The notes beneath the pieces were generated by a model. The model ran no database searches. It was not told the origin of the DNA and was given only the letters and a program-made list of their open reading frames with translations. From Phaeosaccion multiseriatum (Eukaryota; Ochrophyta, other classes): 64,000 bases of DNA. Numbering within the stretch: position 1 is the first letter of the stretch; the number at the start of each line of letters is the position of its first letter. Both the position numbers and the translations under genes were made by a program. Where the stretch lies: the NCBI GenBank assembly GCA_965112735.1, contig OZ218958.1:186001-250000 (forward strand), written 5' to 3'. Shown piece by piece: positions 22,190 to 33,200 of the stretch.

Positions 22190-23346
22190 CATGTCCGCTA
22201 AGCTGACTGACGAGCCGCCCAAGCTTATCATCTCGGGCGCCCCCTGCCGGTGGGAAAGGCACCCTGTGCGAGCTAATCACGCAACAGTATGGCTGGCGCA
22301 CCTCAGCACGGGAGACATGTTGCGGGCCGTGAAGGAAGGTACTGCACTGGGAACGCCTACGCAGGGCTTCATGGACAGCGGGAAGCTTGTGCCGGACGAG
22401 GTCATCACAGGAGTGGTAACGGATAGGCTTGCCAAGGGCTGGCTGCTGGACGGCTTCCCCAGGACCAAGGTTAAGGTTAGTCCGTCAATTCAGTCAGTCA
22501 TTCAGTCAGTCGTTCGGTGTGAGCCTCGACAGCAGCTCTACCACTCAGCATGGAACACTTTTAGCCTCTCTTTCTCTTCGTTCATTGCCGAGTCACTGTT
22601 GTGCTGCCCCCCCCCCCCTCCTTCACACACACATGCGCTAGGCCCAGGCCGAGGCTCTGGGGCAGGCTGGAGCGTTGCCCGATGCCTTCATCCTGCTCAA
22701 CGTGCCCGAGAAGGACCTAGTGGAGCGCGTGGTGGGCCGCCGCACCGACCCGGAGACCGGCAAGATCTACCACACCAAGTTCTTCCCCGCGGAGGACAAG
22801 GACGTGGAGGCGCGTCTCGTGCAACGCTCGGACGACACGGAGGAGAAGGTCAAGGTGAGTGAGATTGTCCGATGTCTTGCTCGATATCGACCTGGATATT
22901 GGGCGATATCGTACGATACTATACATTTGATCCGAGTCTATGCTCGACACTTTACAGTGTATGGCGTGGGTCCACCCTTCTCCTCGTCTACCCACCCTCT
23001 CCTCTTCTGGCCACCCCTCTCCTCCTCCACTCACCCTCTACTCCTCTGCTCGCTCCTCACTTCCTTTGTCCACCTCTCTCTTCCTTTGACCACTCGCTCT
23101 CCTCCTCTGTCCACCCCTCTCCTCCTCTGCCCAACCGCTCTCCATGGCCTCCCTTGTCAACGCCCCCCCTCTGCCCACACTCTGCCCACCCCTCCTCCTC
23201 TGCAGGTGCGGCTGGTGGCGTTTCAGAAGCACAGAGACGAGGTGCTGCAGTGCTACGACGAGGGTCTCCGCGTCGAGGTGGACGGCACCAAGAGCAAGGA
23301 TGAGGTGTTCCAAACCATCACCGCCGCCCTGGGCCCGGGGGTGTGA
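22190..23346 (+). pseudogene. Decayed adenylate kinase (left duplicate)
   Basis: Exons equivalent to those of the right copy: 22190-22469, 22642-22854, 23206-23346. Compared with that copy, the leader exon has lost about 80 bp including the signal-peptide region. One extra C before the P-loop shifts the frame, and a base is lost about 60 bp later, restoring it. The phosphate-binding loop GAPASGKGT is therefore replaced by unrelated residues. A 3-bp and an 18-bp deletion follow (the latter removes MQDCQE). The second and third exons are nearly identical to the intact copy. Without the P-loop an adenylate kinase cannot bind the donor nucleotide normally, so I call it a pseudogene. Confidence 0.85.
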
Positions 23347-24685
23347 TTGGTGGAATGAATCATTCATGACCAGTATCACTGCCACGAGGAGTAAAAAGTC
23401 AAAGAGAGGGACTTCCCCATCGCTCATGGCTCTCTGATCTGTCCCTACGCAACTCTGCTGTACTGATTTTACAAAGTGACCAATCCAAATTTAAGCGGGC
23501 TGCACTCGTCGTTCTCTTAAGGTGCTTGTATGAGAGTGAGACAACGGTCCTGAGAGGTGTGAAACCCATCCACAGGATGTTTAACTTCTCAGTATCCCTG
23601 GGGTGGAGGCAATTGAGCCTATACGCCTACAGCATGCTATTGTGGTACCTCTAAATCTATCCACAGGCTTGCAGGGGCAACAAAGGACATTATAGTTGTT
23701 CCAGAGGGTCGCTCGCAGCCGAACAGGGGTCCTTTCAGTCGTCTGTAGCTACTGGGTTTCATTTCCCCTGTGACCTCCTCTTCAGCTGCTGTCTTCAGAG
23801 CGAACGCAATCTCCAACCACTCCATTTCCACCCACCATGGGCTGGCACGGTAGCTGGGCCTGGCCTTCTTTTGGTGCGTCTTACCTCCTTCTTGCTCTTT
23901 CTTTCCTGTCACAAGTATGATGGTTGGATGATGATGGTTTCGTCGCCGCTCCCGTACCTTTAGCTCCCGCGCTTTAATTCAGAGCAGTCACTTACAACCC
24001 GTATCTTTTTTTTCTTCTTCACTTATTGCTTCACGAAAAAAGTTCAATTTTGGGGCGTTGGGGCGTTGGTGGTCGGAGTATTATTCACAGAATCCGTCCA
24101 CGCTTACTCCATCGTGCTGCTATCGACGCATTCTCGATAGCATGCTGTCGGGCCCGGGCATCCGGGCATGCTATCGGCCGCCGGCGATAGCAGATAGCAG
24201 ATAGCGCGTCAGGCAGGGGTCGAGTTTAGCTACCCACGTTGTTGGTGGATCTATAGCGTGTGGCACACTTCCTTCCCCTGGAGACGCACATGGAGTTGCT
24301 GTCGGAGAGTCAGAGTCCCTGAAACAAGAAGGCAAGGACGGTGTCGCTCAGCTCTCTCCTGCTGCAGGTGCTTGACCATGCGGATATCCTGTGCGGAAGG
24401 GACTTTCAAAGATTCGAAGTTCAATTTCTGGGGCGTTGGTGGTCCGAGTATTGTTCACAGAAGCCGTCCACGCTTACACATGTTCACATGATGGATCTTT
24501 AGCGTGTGGCACACTTCCTGCCCCTTTGGGGGTATGAAGTTGCCATCAGAGGGTCAAAGAAACTTGATCCTTGTCAGAGTCCCTGAAACACAAAGGGAAG
24601 ATCTGTGGCTCAGCGCCCTCTCCTGCTGCTAGTCCGGAAGGGACTTGTTACGGCTTCATCGTTTCGCGCCAATTGATTTGAATCA
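23347..24685. other. Intergenic spacer with internal direct repeat
   Basis: No gene supported. Two similar blocks, about 24041-24330 and 24412-24600, share GGGGCGTTGGTGGTC, TTCACAGAA.CCGTCCACGC, GATCT.TAGCGTGTGGCACA and GTCAGAGTCCCTGAAACA in the same order. A palindromic cluster GCATGC/GATAGC lies at 24115-24215. The second block ends just before the oxidase start codon and may contain its promoter. The whole spacer is repeated at 37352-38692. Confidence 0.7.
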
Positions 24686-27600
24686 ATGGCCATGTCTTAT
24701 GAGCAGCGGCAGCAGTTCAAGCTTCGGGCCGGGGGGCCAGATGTGATGGGCGGTGCGATGCTCCTCTTCCTTCGCTTCTCCACCATGTGCTCCCTCGCCG
24801 CGGTCTGCTTCTACATTGGGATCTACTCCTCGTCGTGGTACAGGGCCCACATCTACGATCGTGATGAGCAGCAATTCTATCTCAAGGAGGGCAAGTTCTC
24901 CTTGCGCAATGCCCAGTAAGTACAGTCTTCCAGAAAGGGAATATGGAAGGAGGGTAGCGATGATGGTGACAGCCACACCGCCAGCAGCAACACGACAACA
25001 ACTGCTTCCTGCCGCGCTGGTGCTGGTGCTGATGCTGGTGGTGGTGGTGGTGGTGGTGGTGTTCTTTTCCTACTTTCGCTGCGGAAGGGCAAGCTGCTTG
25101 TCCTCTTTTCTGAGCCCCATATGCGGCCCACTTGCTTTGTCCGTGCCCGTGCCGTACAGCAATTTCATCATCCTCTTCACCGCGGTGCCCTTGATGGCAG
25201 CCACACTGTTCGGCGCTCTCCACGAGGCCCTTTGGATCAACCGCCGCCTTCGAGCCTCAGCATCTTCCTCGTCCGACTCCGTTGCGTCATCACCGCAGCT
25301 ATCCAAGACGGCCTCCCTGGGCCGAACCTGCAGTGCCGTTCTGCACTACAAGTTAGGACCACTTCTTCAACAACGAGCCCCGTAAGTAGTCACGCCACTC
25401 CCAGTCGCGGCCACCTCTTTCCCCAAAGCACTGGCTAGTGTTCGGTCGGCTCAGTTGCTGTCGGCCCAGCTCACGGCGGCCTTGCTTGTGTTGTTCTTGT
25501 CGTTTATGAACAACACCACAATGAACAGGTGGATCACCGTGGGGAGGCCCTCGTAGCGCTTAGCTGGTTGGCCGCCAACATTTGCATGCTCGTCTACGGA
25601 ACCATTCGCCGGATGGATCGCTTCGAGGCAGGGTCAGGTAGAGGCACAAAGAGCGAGTACCGGCTCCAGGTCGTCGCCTTCCAGTTCGGGGTCGTCTGCA
25701 TGGCGAACATGACGGTGGTCCTTATTCCTGTTTCGCGCTCGAGCCGCCTGCTAACCGGTATGGGAGTGAGTTTCGAGCGGGCGGTGCTATATCACAAGGT
25801 GGTGGGGCATGCGGCCTTGTTGGCCCTGCTGTTGCACGCTGGGCTCTATGTGGTCTACTGGGTCTTGCTCGGAGGTGAGTGAGTGTGAGTGTGCATCGCC
25901 CTATAATTGGAAAGGATCAGGGCGTGAGTGAGCGAGTGCACGAGCAAACGTGCAACAATCTCACTGTTTTGTCTCTTTTGCTCTCTTTCTTTCTTTCTAC
26001 TTTGTCAGGCATCAGCCGGGCGTATGAAGAGTCCGTCCACTGGAAGGGCGGCACCAACATCCCGTTCGGATGGATGACCATGGTCTTCGGCCTGCCTCTT
26101 TGGATCACCTCCATCGCCACGGTCCGCAAGCACTACTACTCACTCTTCAAGGCTGTGCACTGGCTCGCCATCCCCGTCCTCGTCTTTTCGTGCCTGCACG
26201 ACGACAAGGTGGCCTACTTCCTCCTCGGCCCCATGATCATCTACGCTGCTCACGTGGCCACAAGACTCGCGTCATGGCAGGTACATACGCGCACGCCCCA
26301 CGCTACGCCCCCTGCCTCCCCTTTGCATTCCCCACGCTGCTGCTTCCTTCCCTCACTTAATTAATGCCCCCGCCCCGCCCACCAACCCACTCCACTCGCT
26401 TTCTTTGTCCCGTTGTGGCGGACAGCGCTGGAGGTCGTGGCAGACGTGGCCCTCCGTCCGTGGCGTGCTGCGCCTCTTCACCTCGGCCTCCTCCGGCAAG
26501 ACCCAAACAGCAGCAGCCTCAAGCAACAAGAGCAGCGATATCATCCCCAAGCCGCACGTGGTGACGTACCTGGCCGTTCGTGGGGAATACATTGTGCTCT
26601 CCGTCTCTGTGCCCGAGAGTTTTAGCATGCGGGGAGGTGCCTTCGCTTACCTCTCCTGCCCTGGCACCCTCATCGGCCGGGCCAACGAAGCGCACGCCTT
26701 CTCCGTGGGTATGCGAGGAGTACCCCCACACTACCCCCACGACGGCGCCACGTCCTCCTCCGCCGCCTCCGCTCCTTGCTGCACTTTCTACATCAAGAAG
26801 CTGGGCGGCTGGACCGACGCTCTGGCCAAACTGTCTGCGGGCGTGGAGCTGAGCGGCGACCCTTCCTCCCTCCTTGTCGACATGGATGGGCCCTACAACC
26901 AGAGCGGCGTCGCCTTCACCTCGCACGCGGCCCTTGGAGCCGAGCGAGTGGTGCTCGTTGCTGGGGGCAGCGGCCTCGCGTCCTTCCTGTGCTTCCTCCA
27001 AGACTGGAGCCTTGCCGCAGCCGCGGCGGGTGACGAAGGGAGGCTTCTTCCGGAGGTGCATCTCGTGTGGACCACGCGATCGATGCAGGAGATGGAGCTC
27101 CTGGGCGCTGCACTGCCCACCTTCCTCGCGCAAGCTGGGGAGCTGGGCTCGCGCAAGCTGAGCCTGACGCTGCATTGCACTGCCAAGAACCTCGCAAAGG
27201 AGGAGCAGACACTGATGCGAGCAGAGGCGGGCGGAAGTTCCTCGCTGCTCGTGGAGTGGCCGGCCGCCGCTACCGGTGCTACCGGCCGCAGCCCTGTGGC
27301 TCAAGCCTCGTACGTGCCCGCCCTCCTGGACGTGATGCGAACGGCATTCGCTCTGAGCGGCGGCTACGTGGGTGTAATGTTCGCCAACTACGAAGAGGAG
27401 AACCGTGGTGGGCTGCGAGGCTACCACCGAGGGGGGCTCATGGTGGCGCTGACTGCATCGTGGGCAATCGCCTTCCTCGTGTTTTGGGAGCTGGTGTGGA
27501 CGCTGATTCTTCGGCCCTGCTTCTGCCCCAGGCGCCAGACTTCGGCGGCAGCCCGCTCTTCCGGCGCCAGCGTTGCTGACGCCGATGATGCTGCGGTGAG

Positions 27601-27931
27601 TATGACGGCCCCCAGCAACGGCTCGGGTCTGCGCCATGACGAGGAGACCAAGATGGCGCGTCAAGACGAGGAGACCAAGGCCATGGGGCCTGACGACGAC
27701 AAGTTCAAGCAGCACGAGCCCTTCGCCAAGTCTACCGCCCCCGTGCAGCCAGGCCGCCCCGACGTTTGGGAGCTCTTGCGGGCCGAGAAGCGCCTAGCGG
27801 AGGGGGAGGGTCGGCTACGCGTGCGCGTGTTGGCCAGCGGGCCCGACGCCATGGTGAAGGAGTGCGTGCGTGCAGCGAGGGACATTGACTGGAGGCTCTT
27901 TGCCGTGGAGGAGTTCTCCTTCGAGTTTTAG
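24686..27931 (+). pseudogene. Ferric reductase/NADPH oxidase-like gene with a 1-nt frameshift (left duplicate)
   Basis: Same five exons as the right copy: 24686-24915, 25160-25381, 25439-25874, 26009-26280, 26426-27931. In the third exon a run of five Gs in the right copy (ATCACCGTGGGGGAGG) has four here (about 25540-25543). That shifts the frame before the heme-binding helices. Everything else is essentially identical, so the lesion is very recent or a homopolymer sequencing error. Domain content is described under the right copy. Confidence 0.75.
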
Positions 27932-27950
27932 GCGGGAGGGACGGAGGGGG

Positions 27951-28690
27951 GGGGGGGGAGGGAGCCGACCAAGGGCCGAGCGACGCCGGGTTTGCCAAGT
28001 CAACTCAGGTGTAGTTTTAGGGTTATTAGCTAAGAACAACGAAACTATTAGGTGCTGGTCACCGTCCTCCACTACCGCCCATCTCCCCTCCCCTCCGAGT
28101 ATTGTGCGGTGTGTCGCTCTTTCCTGTATTTCTCTCCGTACCCGGTCTTCCCTCCGCTCCAAGAAAGCGGCCCTCGTACTGATCGGAACCCGCGTCCTTT
28201 CTCTCCCTCGCTCATTCACTCATTCACTTACGCACACAGTCATGTCACGGGTGCCCTCATACCTCTCTTACTCACTTCGGCACTCACTCATACCTCTCTC
28301 ACTCACTTAGGCACTCACTCACTCACTCACGTCTGTACTTACTCACACACGGTTTGTCTTTTGTACGCATGCACTCACTCACTCACTCAGACACTCACAC
28401 ACAACCCCCCCCCCCCTCACTCCCTCTCTCGCGCACTCACGCACTCGCGCAATCACTCGCTCATTCACTCACGCACTCACGCACGCCACTCACCTACGCA
28501 CTCACTTACTCGCTCACTCACTCACGCACTCACGCACTCACTCGCTGAGTGGCTCATTCACTCACGCACTCACGCACCTCACTCGCTCATTTACACTCAC
28601 TCACGCACCCACCCACCCATGAACTCACGCACGCACACACGCCCTCACGCACATAGCTTCGAATTCCTCCGGGAAGGGGTGTACCTGGAC
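27951..28690. other. Intergenic with CACTCA microsatellite
   Basis: 27940-27965 is G-rich. 28200-28660 is about 450 bp of ACTC/CACTCACG simple sequence with no coding signal. Nothing else recognised. Confidence 0.75.
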
Positions 28691-28693
28691 TCA

Positions 28694-28735
28694 GCGTGTT
28701 GGGCCTGAGCCTCGTAGCTAGTACGGCCCAACACG
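28694..28735. repeat. Small perfect hairpin
   Basis: CGTGTTGGGCC (28694-28704) and its exact reverse complement GGCCCAACACG (28725-28735) flank a 20-nt loop. It may be a remnant of a mobile element or a transcript-end hairpin. Confidence 0.55.
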
Positions 28736-28904
28736 AATCAGACCCTTCCCTCATGGCGGCGCTATTTGATGACTGACGATGGCACTCATATTGACCCCTG
28801 ACCTGTTTCCGCGTTTCCTGTTTCGGCGGCGCGAGCTGGCCTATTTCCTGTTTCTGGCCGGTTTGGGGGTCTCCACACACGCTGATGTTGAGGTCGACTT
28901 TGAG

Positions 28905-29000
28905 TGAAAGTCGATCTTCGATATACGAAAGTCGAGACGAAAGTCGACGTGCTAAACCGAAAATCTACCTCTATAAACGAGAATCGATCTCGAATCTGCT
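28905..29000 (+). repeat. GAAAGTCGA short degenerate repeats
   Basis: The word AAAGTCGA or a close relative recurs four or five times within 100 bp next to the CCTAGG element terminus. Confidence 0.5.
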
Positions 29001-29164
29001 TCCTGTTTTCAAGCTGTTCGGCTCCAGACTGGCCTAGAAGCCTAGGCCTAGAGACGAAATTCGGCCGGCCTAGGGGGGCCGCAGGCCCCCGGCCTAGGTC
29101 TAGAGGGGGCCGCAGGTCCACGGCCTAGGCCTAGTTTTGGCGCAGCCCCCCCGGCCTAGGCCTA

Positions 29165-29346
29165 TCGACCCTGGACAAGATTACGGTGTGCGCCAGCCGT
29201 AACCAGTAATCAGCCCCCGGCCGGCGCAAAATCAGTAATCAGGCCGGCTGGTTGTAAGCAACCAGACCGGCTGGCGCCGGTCATAATCAGTAATCAGGCC
29301 GGCTGCGCCGGCCGTAATCAGAATCAGATGATCTTGTCCAGGGTCG
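29165..29346. mobile_element. 182-bp MITE-like element
   Basis: TCGACCCTGGACAAGAT at the left and its exact reverse complement ATCTTGTCCAGGGTCGA at the right bound a GC-rich interior built of CGGCCGTAATCAGTAATCAG and GGCCGGCTGGCGCCGG words. A CCCT microsatellite abuts the right end. The CCCTG-ACAAG terminus recalls the 10.55-kb element. Confidence 0.75.
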
Positions 29347-29397
29347 ACTCACTCCCTCTCTCCCTCCCTCCCTCCCTCCCTCCCTCCCTCCCTCCCT

Positions 29398-29554
29398 TCG
29401 ACCCTGGACAAGATTACGGTGTGCGCCGGCCGTAATCAGTAATCAGCCCCCGGCTGGCGCATAATCAGTACTCAGGCCGGCTGGCGCCGGTCATAATCAG
29501 TAATCAGGCCGGCCGGCTGCGCCGGCCGTAATTACTATTCAGATAGGTCGAGGC
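29398..29554 (+). mobile_element. Second, truncated copy of the 182-bp element
   Basis: It repeats the left end and interior of the 29165-29346 element (TCGACCCTGGACAAGATTAC onward) but lacks the right terminal inverted repeat. The LTR retrotransposon starts right after it, at 29555. Confidence 0.7.
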
Positions 29555-29802
29555 TGTGCTAAGCTAAGATAGTAGAAACGTTAAGGGGTTTGGACTAAGT
29601 ATATGCTGCGCCTATGGTGGGGCGTCAGTGTCCGTATTGATAATATATCTCTACTACTTGCTGATGCAAAGCTTGTGCCCACAAAGAGGAGGGTGAAACG
29701 CTAGAGCCGTTGAACCCCCTCGGGGCGTGCCTAGGAAACCGACATTCTTATTATACCCCAGAATGTGTGACCGGAAACCCTCAGGCAGGACAATCTACCA
29801 CA
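29555..29802 (-). repeat. LTR (3' LTR of minus-strand element)
   Basis: 248 bp, plus-strand start TGTGCTAAGCTAAGATAG and end CAATCTACCACA; identical by eye to 35103-35350. Confidence 0.95.
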
Positions 29803-29849
29803 CTACCCCCAAGCGATAGTTCGAGCCAACTGGGAAGTAAGTGTGTTTA

Positions 29850-32800
29850 TCATCTAGTTTGTGTCCGCTTTCGTGTGCGCGCGGAGCGCAGCGGCTTAGT
29901 AGCCGATCGCGTCGTAGTCTTGCGCAGATAGGCTCGGACTGCGCTGATCAACTGCTTGTCCTGATGGTGCTGCAGGTAGGTCTCCAGTAAACGTGGAGTA
30001 TCTTCGTGCAGCGCCTCGATGGGCTCCTCGCTATTCTCGAGGGCGTCAAAGCCACGCCACTTAACAATGACGTGCCATGAATCATCTGCGTGCTTAACGA
30101 GGCCTTCAAAGGCCTCCACCACAAAGTCTTGGGTGTTATACGAAATCTGTTGAAGTACGTCGGTGGTGACGTTAACGTGAGCACCGCAGTAGTAGCGGAG
30201 CCGGCTGATGTGTACCTCATAGGTACGCTTCTTGCCCACAAGCTCCTCCACCTTGTACACGTGTTGCTCAAGGGCTTCAAGCACTCGGCAGGGCCCATGC
30301 CACTTGCCTAGTATCTTGCTTGTAGGCCCTACTGTTGCAACGAGTACGTAGACTCCGACCTGAAACAGCGTCTCGCTGTTGAGCTGCTTAGCTCTGGCCA
30401 AGTCCTGACGATGCTCTGCACCACGTCTGCCACTCATCAACCTCTGGTTGATGCCATCGCGCTTGTGATCGCGGAGGGCAGTCAGTTGGCGCGCCGCCTC
30501 GGCACGCTGCCCCTCCTTCCTCCGATGGAGTTGTGTCGCAAGGGTGTCTCTCTGCGCCGGGATCAGCTGCAGTAACCGAACCTTTTGCAGTCGATCCGCG
30601 TCGTGGATCAAAATCGTGTCGAGAGGCCGCTGTGGCACGTGACCACTGTGCAGCTGGATGGGAGATAGGTTAGACCGACTGCTCTTGTTGGAGCTGTTCT
30701 CAACAGCCTCCATCACTGGCAGTAGCTGCGGCCATGTCTCGGGCGGCTGCCGTAGCTCAGACATCATTGATCTCATGATCTTCTGCAGTGTCTGTACACC
30801 ACGCTCGCCCAATCCTCGACTGTATGGGTTGTGTGCCACCACAAAGTGGTGGTTGCACCGCAAGAGCTGACTTAACTCACGTATCACCTCATTTAGGAAA
30901 TGACTGCCTCGGTCACTCTGCCACCTGGGCACTACGCCATGCTGTGCGAACCAGCGCAACAGACCGCGTGCACACACTCGTGCAGTAGCTTCCAAACATG
31001 GCTCATACATTGACAATGATGAAAAATCATCAAAGATGCACAGCACTTGCTTGACCTGAAGCTTCATGAACCCTTCTGGGGACTCTGCCCATATGACTCC
31101 ATCGCCAATCTTGACGAAGTCAAACCAGATGAGTTGCTGGGGTCCAGTGGCGTGCCATTGAGCTAGCAGGGGGCGAGGCACTCTCTCGCCCTTGCCGTTG
31201 GTGAGGCAGTGGAGACAGTTCTGAACGAGGCTTCGCACGTCCTTGTCTAGCGAGTGCCAAATGAACTTCTCCTTAATAGCACTCAAGGTGTTTGTCTCTC
31301 CCTGATGGCCCATCATACCCTGATGGCCAGTCACACACAGCCTCAGGTGCATGTCTTCCGCCTTGGCTCCCACCGAGGGAATCCAAATGCGGGTGCTGTC
31401 AGCGGGGTTGCTCGTCGGATGGCACGCTCGAATCAACCCGTCGTCGCCAACTGATGAGAGGAGCAGGCGGCGCCCGTTCTCTCCCACCTCCTTGCTAGCC
31501 TGCTGGAGCTCCTGAAGAGCGTCGGCCTGCAGACTGGCAATCTCAGTGGTGGAGGGCCAAGTGAAGTCGTCACACATAGTGTCAAACACTTGCATGGGTC
31601 CAAACTTGCCCAAGGCGAGCACACTAGGGGTGAGGCTCACCGGGTGCGTGTACCGCCTGCTAATGGGGTCGGCCCAATCATGGAGATGACCAGGGAAGTG
31701 GACAATGACATAGTCAAAGCTCTGAAGGCGCACGGCCTGACGCTGCAGCCTGTCCCTCATAGGCTTAGTCATGCCAGGGTACTTGCTGTCGTTGCTCATC
31801 ATGAACGCCAAGTTGCGATGGTCGCAAAAGATGTGCACTTTCTGTGCCCCGACCAAAGCGTACTCGTTCTGGATCAAGCCTCGGAGTGTCGCGTCTCCTT
31901 CCTTGTCGATGGTGGCACGCCTCAGCTCTGCGCCTTCAAAGGCGCCTGAGCCGAAGGCCACCGGGATGTGGTTCATCTCATGTACCGGAAGGCACAGCTC
32001 TTTGGGGTCTATGTATGTAATCATACATCCCCAGTAGAGGTCACTAGCATCTGGGAATACCAGTGCCAGTTTGGTTGGGTCTGGGTGCGACAGCACCGTG
32101 TTCTGTGCAAGAACGCGCTTGATCTGGAAGAAAGCGTCGTCGTGCTCTGTGTCCCACCCCACAGAAGCCAATGGAATCGTCTTGGCCACTGCCTTGGAGC
32201 GCTTGTGCTGATGAGGCTTAGCGTTAGCCTGCCCGAGGGCTTTGTTCAACAGCGCGTTCAAAGGACCCACTAGCTTAGCGAAGTCCTTGATGTATCGATG
32301 AAACCACTGCAGGCTGCAGAGGAAAGTCATCAAATCTCCAGCCGTCTCTGGGGCCGCGAGACTGGTCAGGCCCTGCACTCTGGCGGGGTCATGTCGTGTG
32401 CCGCGTCGGTCGTGCACGCGGCCTAGGAACTTAAGCTCTTTGCCGAAGCGGAAGGAGCTCAATCCTATCTTGATGTTGGCGCTGTGGAGGCGCTTCATCG
32501 TCAGTCGAGTGAGACTCACCATCTCCTCTCCCACCTTTGCCCAGTACGCTACGTTGTCAATGTAGACGGCGTGGGTCTTGCACAACTCTTTGCGAAAGAG
32601 GTGGGTCATCTGGCCTTGGACGTAAGCGCCCGAGTTCTTAGCCCCCTGGGGTACTCGAGTTGGCGTCACTTTGCCATTTGGGAATATATAGGTGTGAGCA
32701 ACTTGGCTCAACTTGCCTAGTGGGAATTGCTAATACATGTCAACCCCATCTATCTCGATGAACCATAGGCAACCCAACATGGAGGCTACGGCGTCTTCAA

Positions 32801-33200
32801 TGTTCATCATCCCAAAATCGACCTTCTGTACCTTTTCATTGACTTCGCGAAAGTCGCAGACGATACGGTACTTGCCTGGCTTGCCGGGTTTGCCCACTGC
32901 AAACGCCGGGCTGCCATGAGCGCTCTGCGGGTTGCTATAACCCAGGCCTTTGTCTATCAACTTGTTGCAAAAGTCATTTACAAAAGCACCCTTTGCGCCT
33001 TGTTGCCTTATGGGGAGACGGGAGCTCGGTACCTTATTGGTAAACGTCACCTCCATTGGCTCTACGTTAGCGGGGCCGTCGCTAAAGAGCAACTCTTCCC
33101 GCCACACGTCGAACTCTAAGAGAGCTTCCATCATTGGCTCTCTCAGCTCCGCAGGGAAATCATGATCAGTGATTGCTTTGTCCACAATGGGACCTAGCAC
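29850..33200 (-). CDS. pol: Retrotransposon pol: reverse transcriptase, RNase H, integrase, chromodomain (interrupted by TAG)
   Basis: The frame starts around 33200, in the -1 frame relative to gag. It runs 156 codons through the first reverse-transcriptase blocks (PAFAVGKPGKPGKYRIVCDF), meets an in-frame TAG at about 32730, and continues open to 29850 (about 953 codons plus). After the stop come QFPL, VPQGAKNSGAYVQGQM, and the catalytic box written YIDN where YxDD is usual. Then RNase H (FPDASDLYWG, IFCDHRNLAFM), the integrase HHCC zinc finger (GHQGMMGH ... CLHC), the integrase acidic residues (WFDF, SDRGSHFLNE, SRGLGERGVQT) and a C-terminal chromodomain (DSWHVIVKWRGFDALENSEE). The chromodomain puts it in the chromoviruses. 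The TAG and the YIDN box make activity of this copy doubtful. Confidence 0.88.

Larger units (their letters stand above)
21606..27950 (+). repeat. Segmental duplication, left copy
   Basis: This segment matches 35497-41960 in direct orientation; the offset is about 13.9 kb at the left end and 14,008 bp at the right. Identity is near perfect from about 22.64 kb (second adenylate-kinase exon) rightwards, with only scattered single-base changes. It is visibly lower, with many indels, over 21.6-22.5 kb. The left end overlaps the first exon of the 7TM-RGS gene, so the right copy holds a severed promoter of that gene. Confidence 0.95.

Noticed and set aside
26519-27715. 398-codon antisense frame in the oxidoreductase exon (also 40527-41723)
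   Set aside because: GC-rich coding DNA leaves the opposite strand open; the plus frame has FAD and NAD motifs.
24686-27931. Calling the oxidoreductase a classical respiratory-burst NADPH oxidase
   Set aside because: No EF hands, the FAD box is HAFS rather than HPFT, and there is an extra transmembrane segment in the NAD domain as in ferric reductases; the substrate cannot be told from sequence.
28052-28708. 218-codon frame SLTHSLTH
   Set aside because: CACTCA microsatellite; no coding character.
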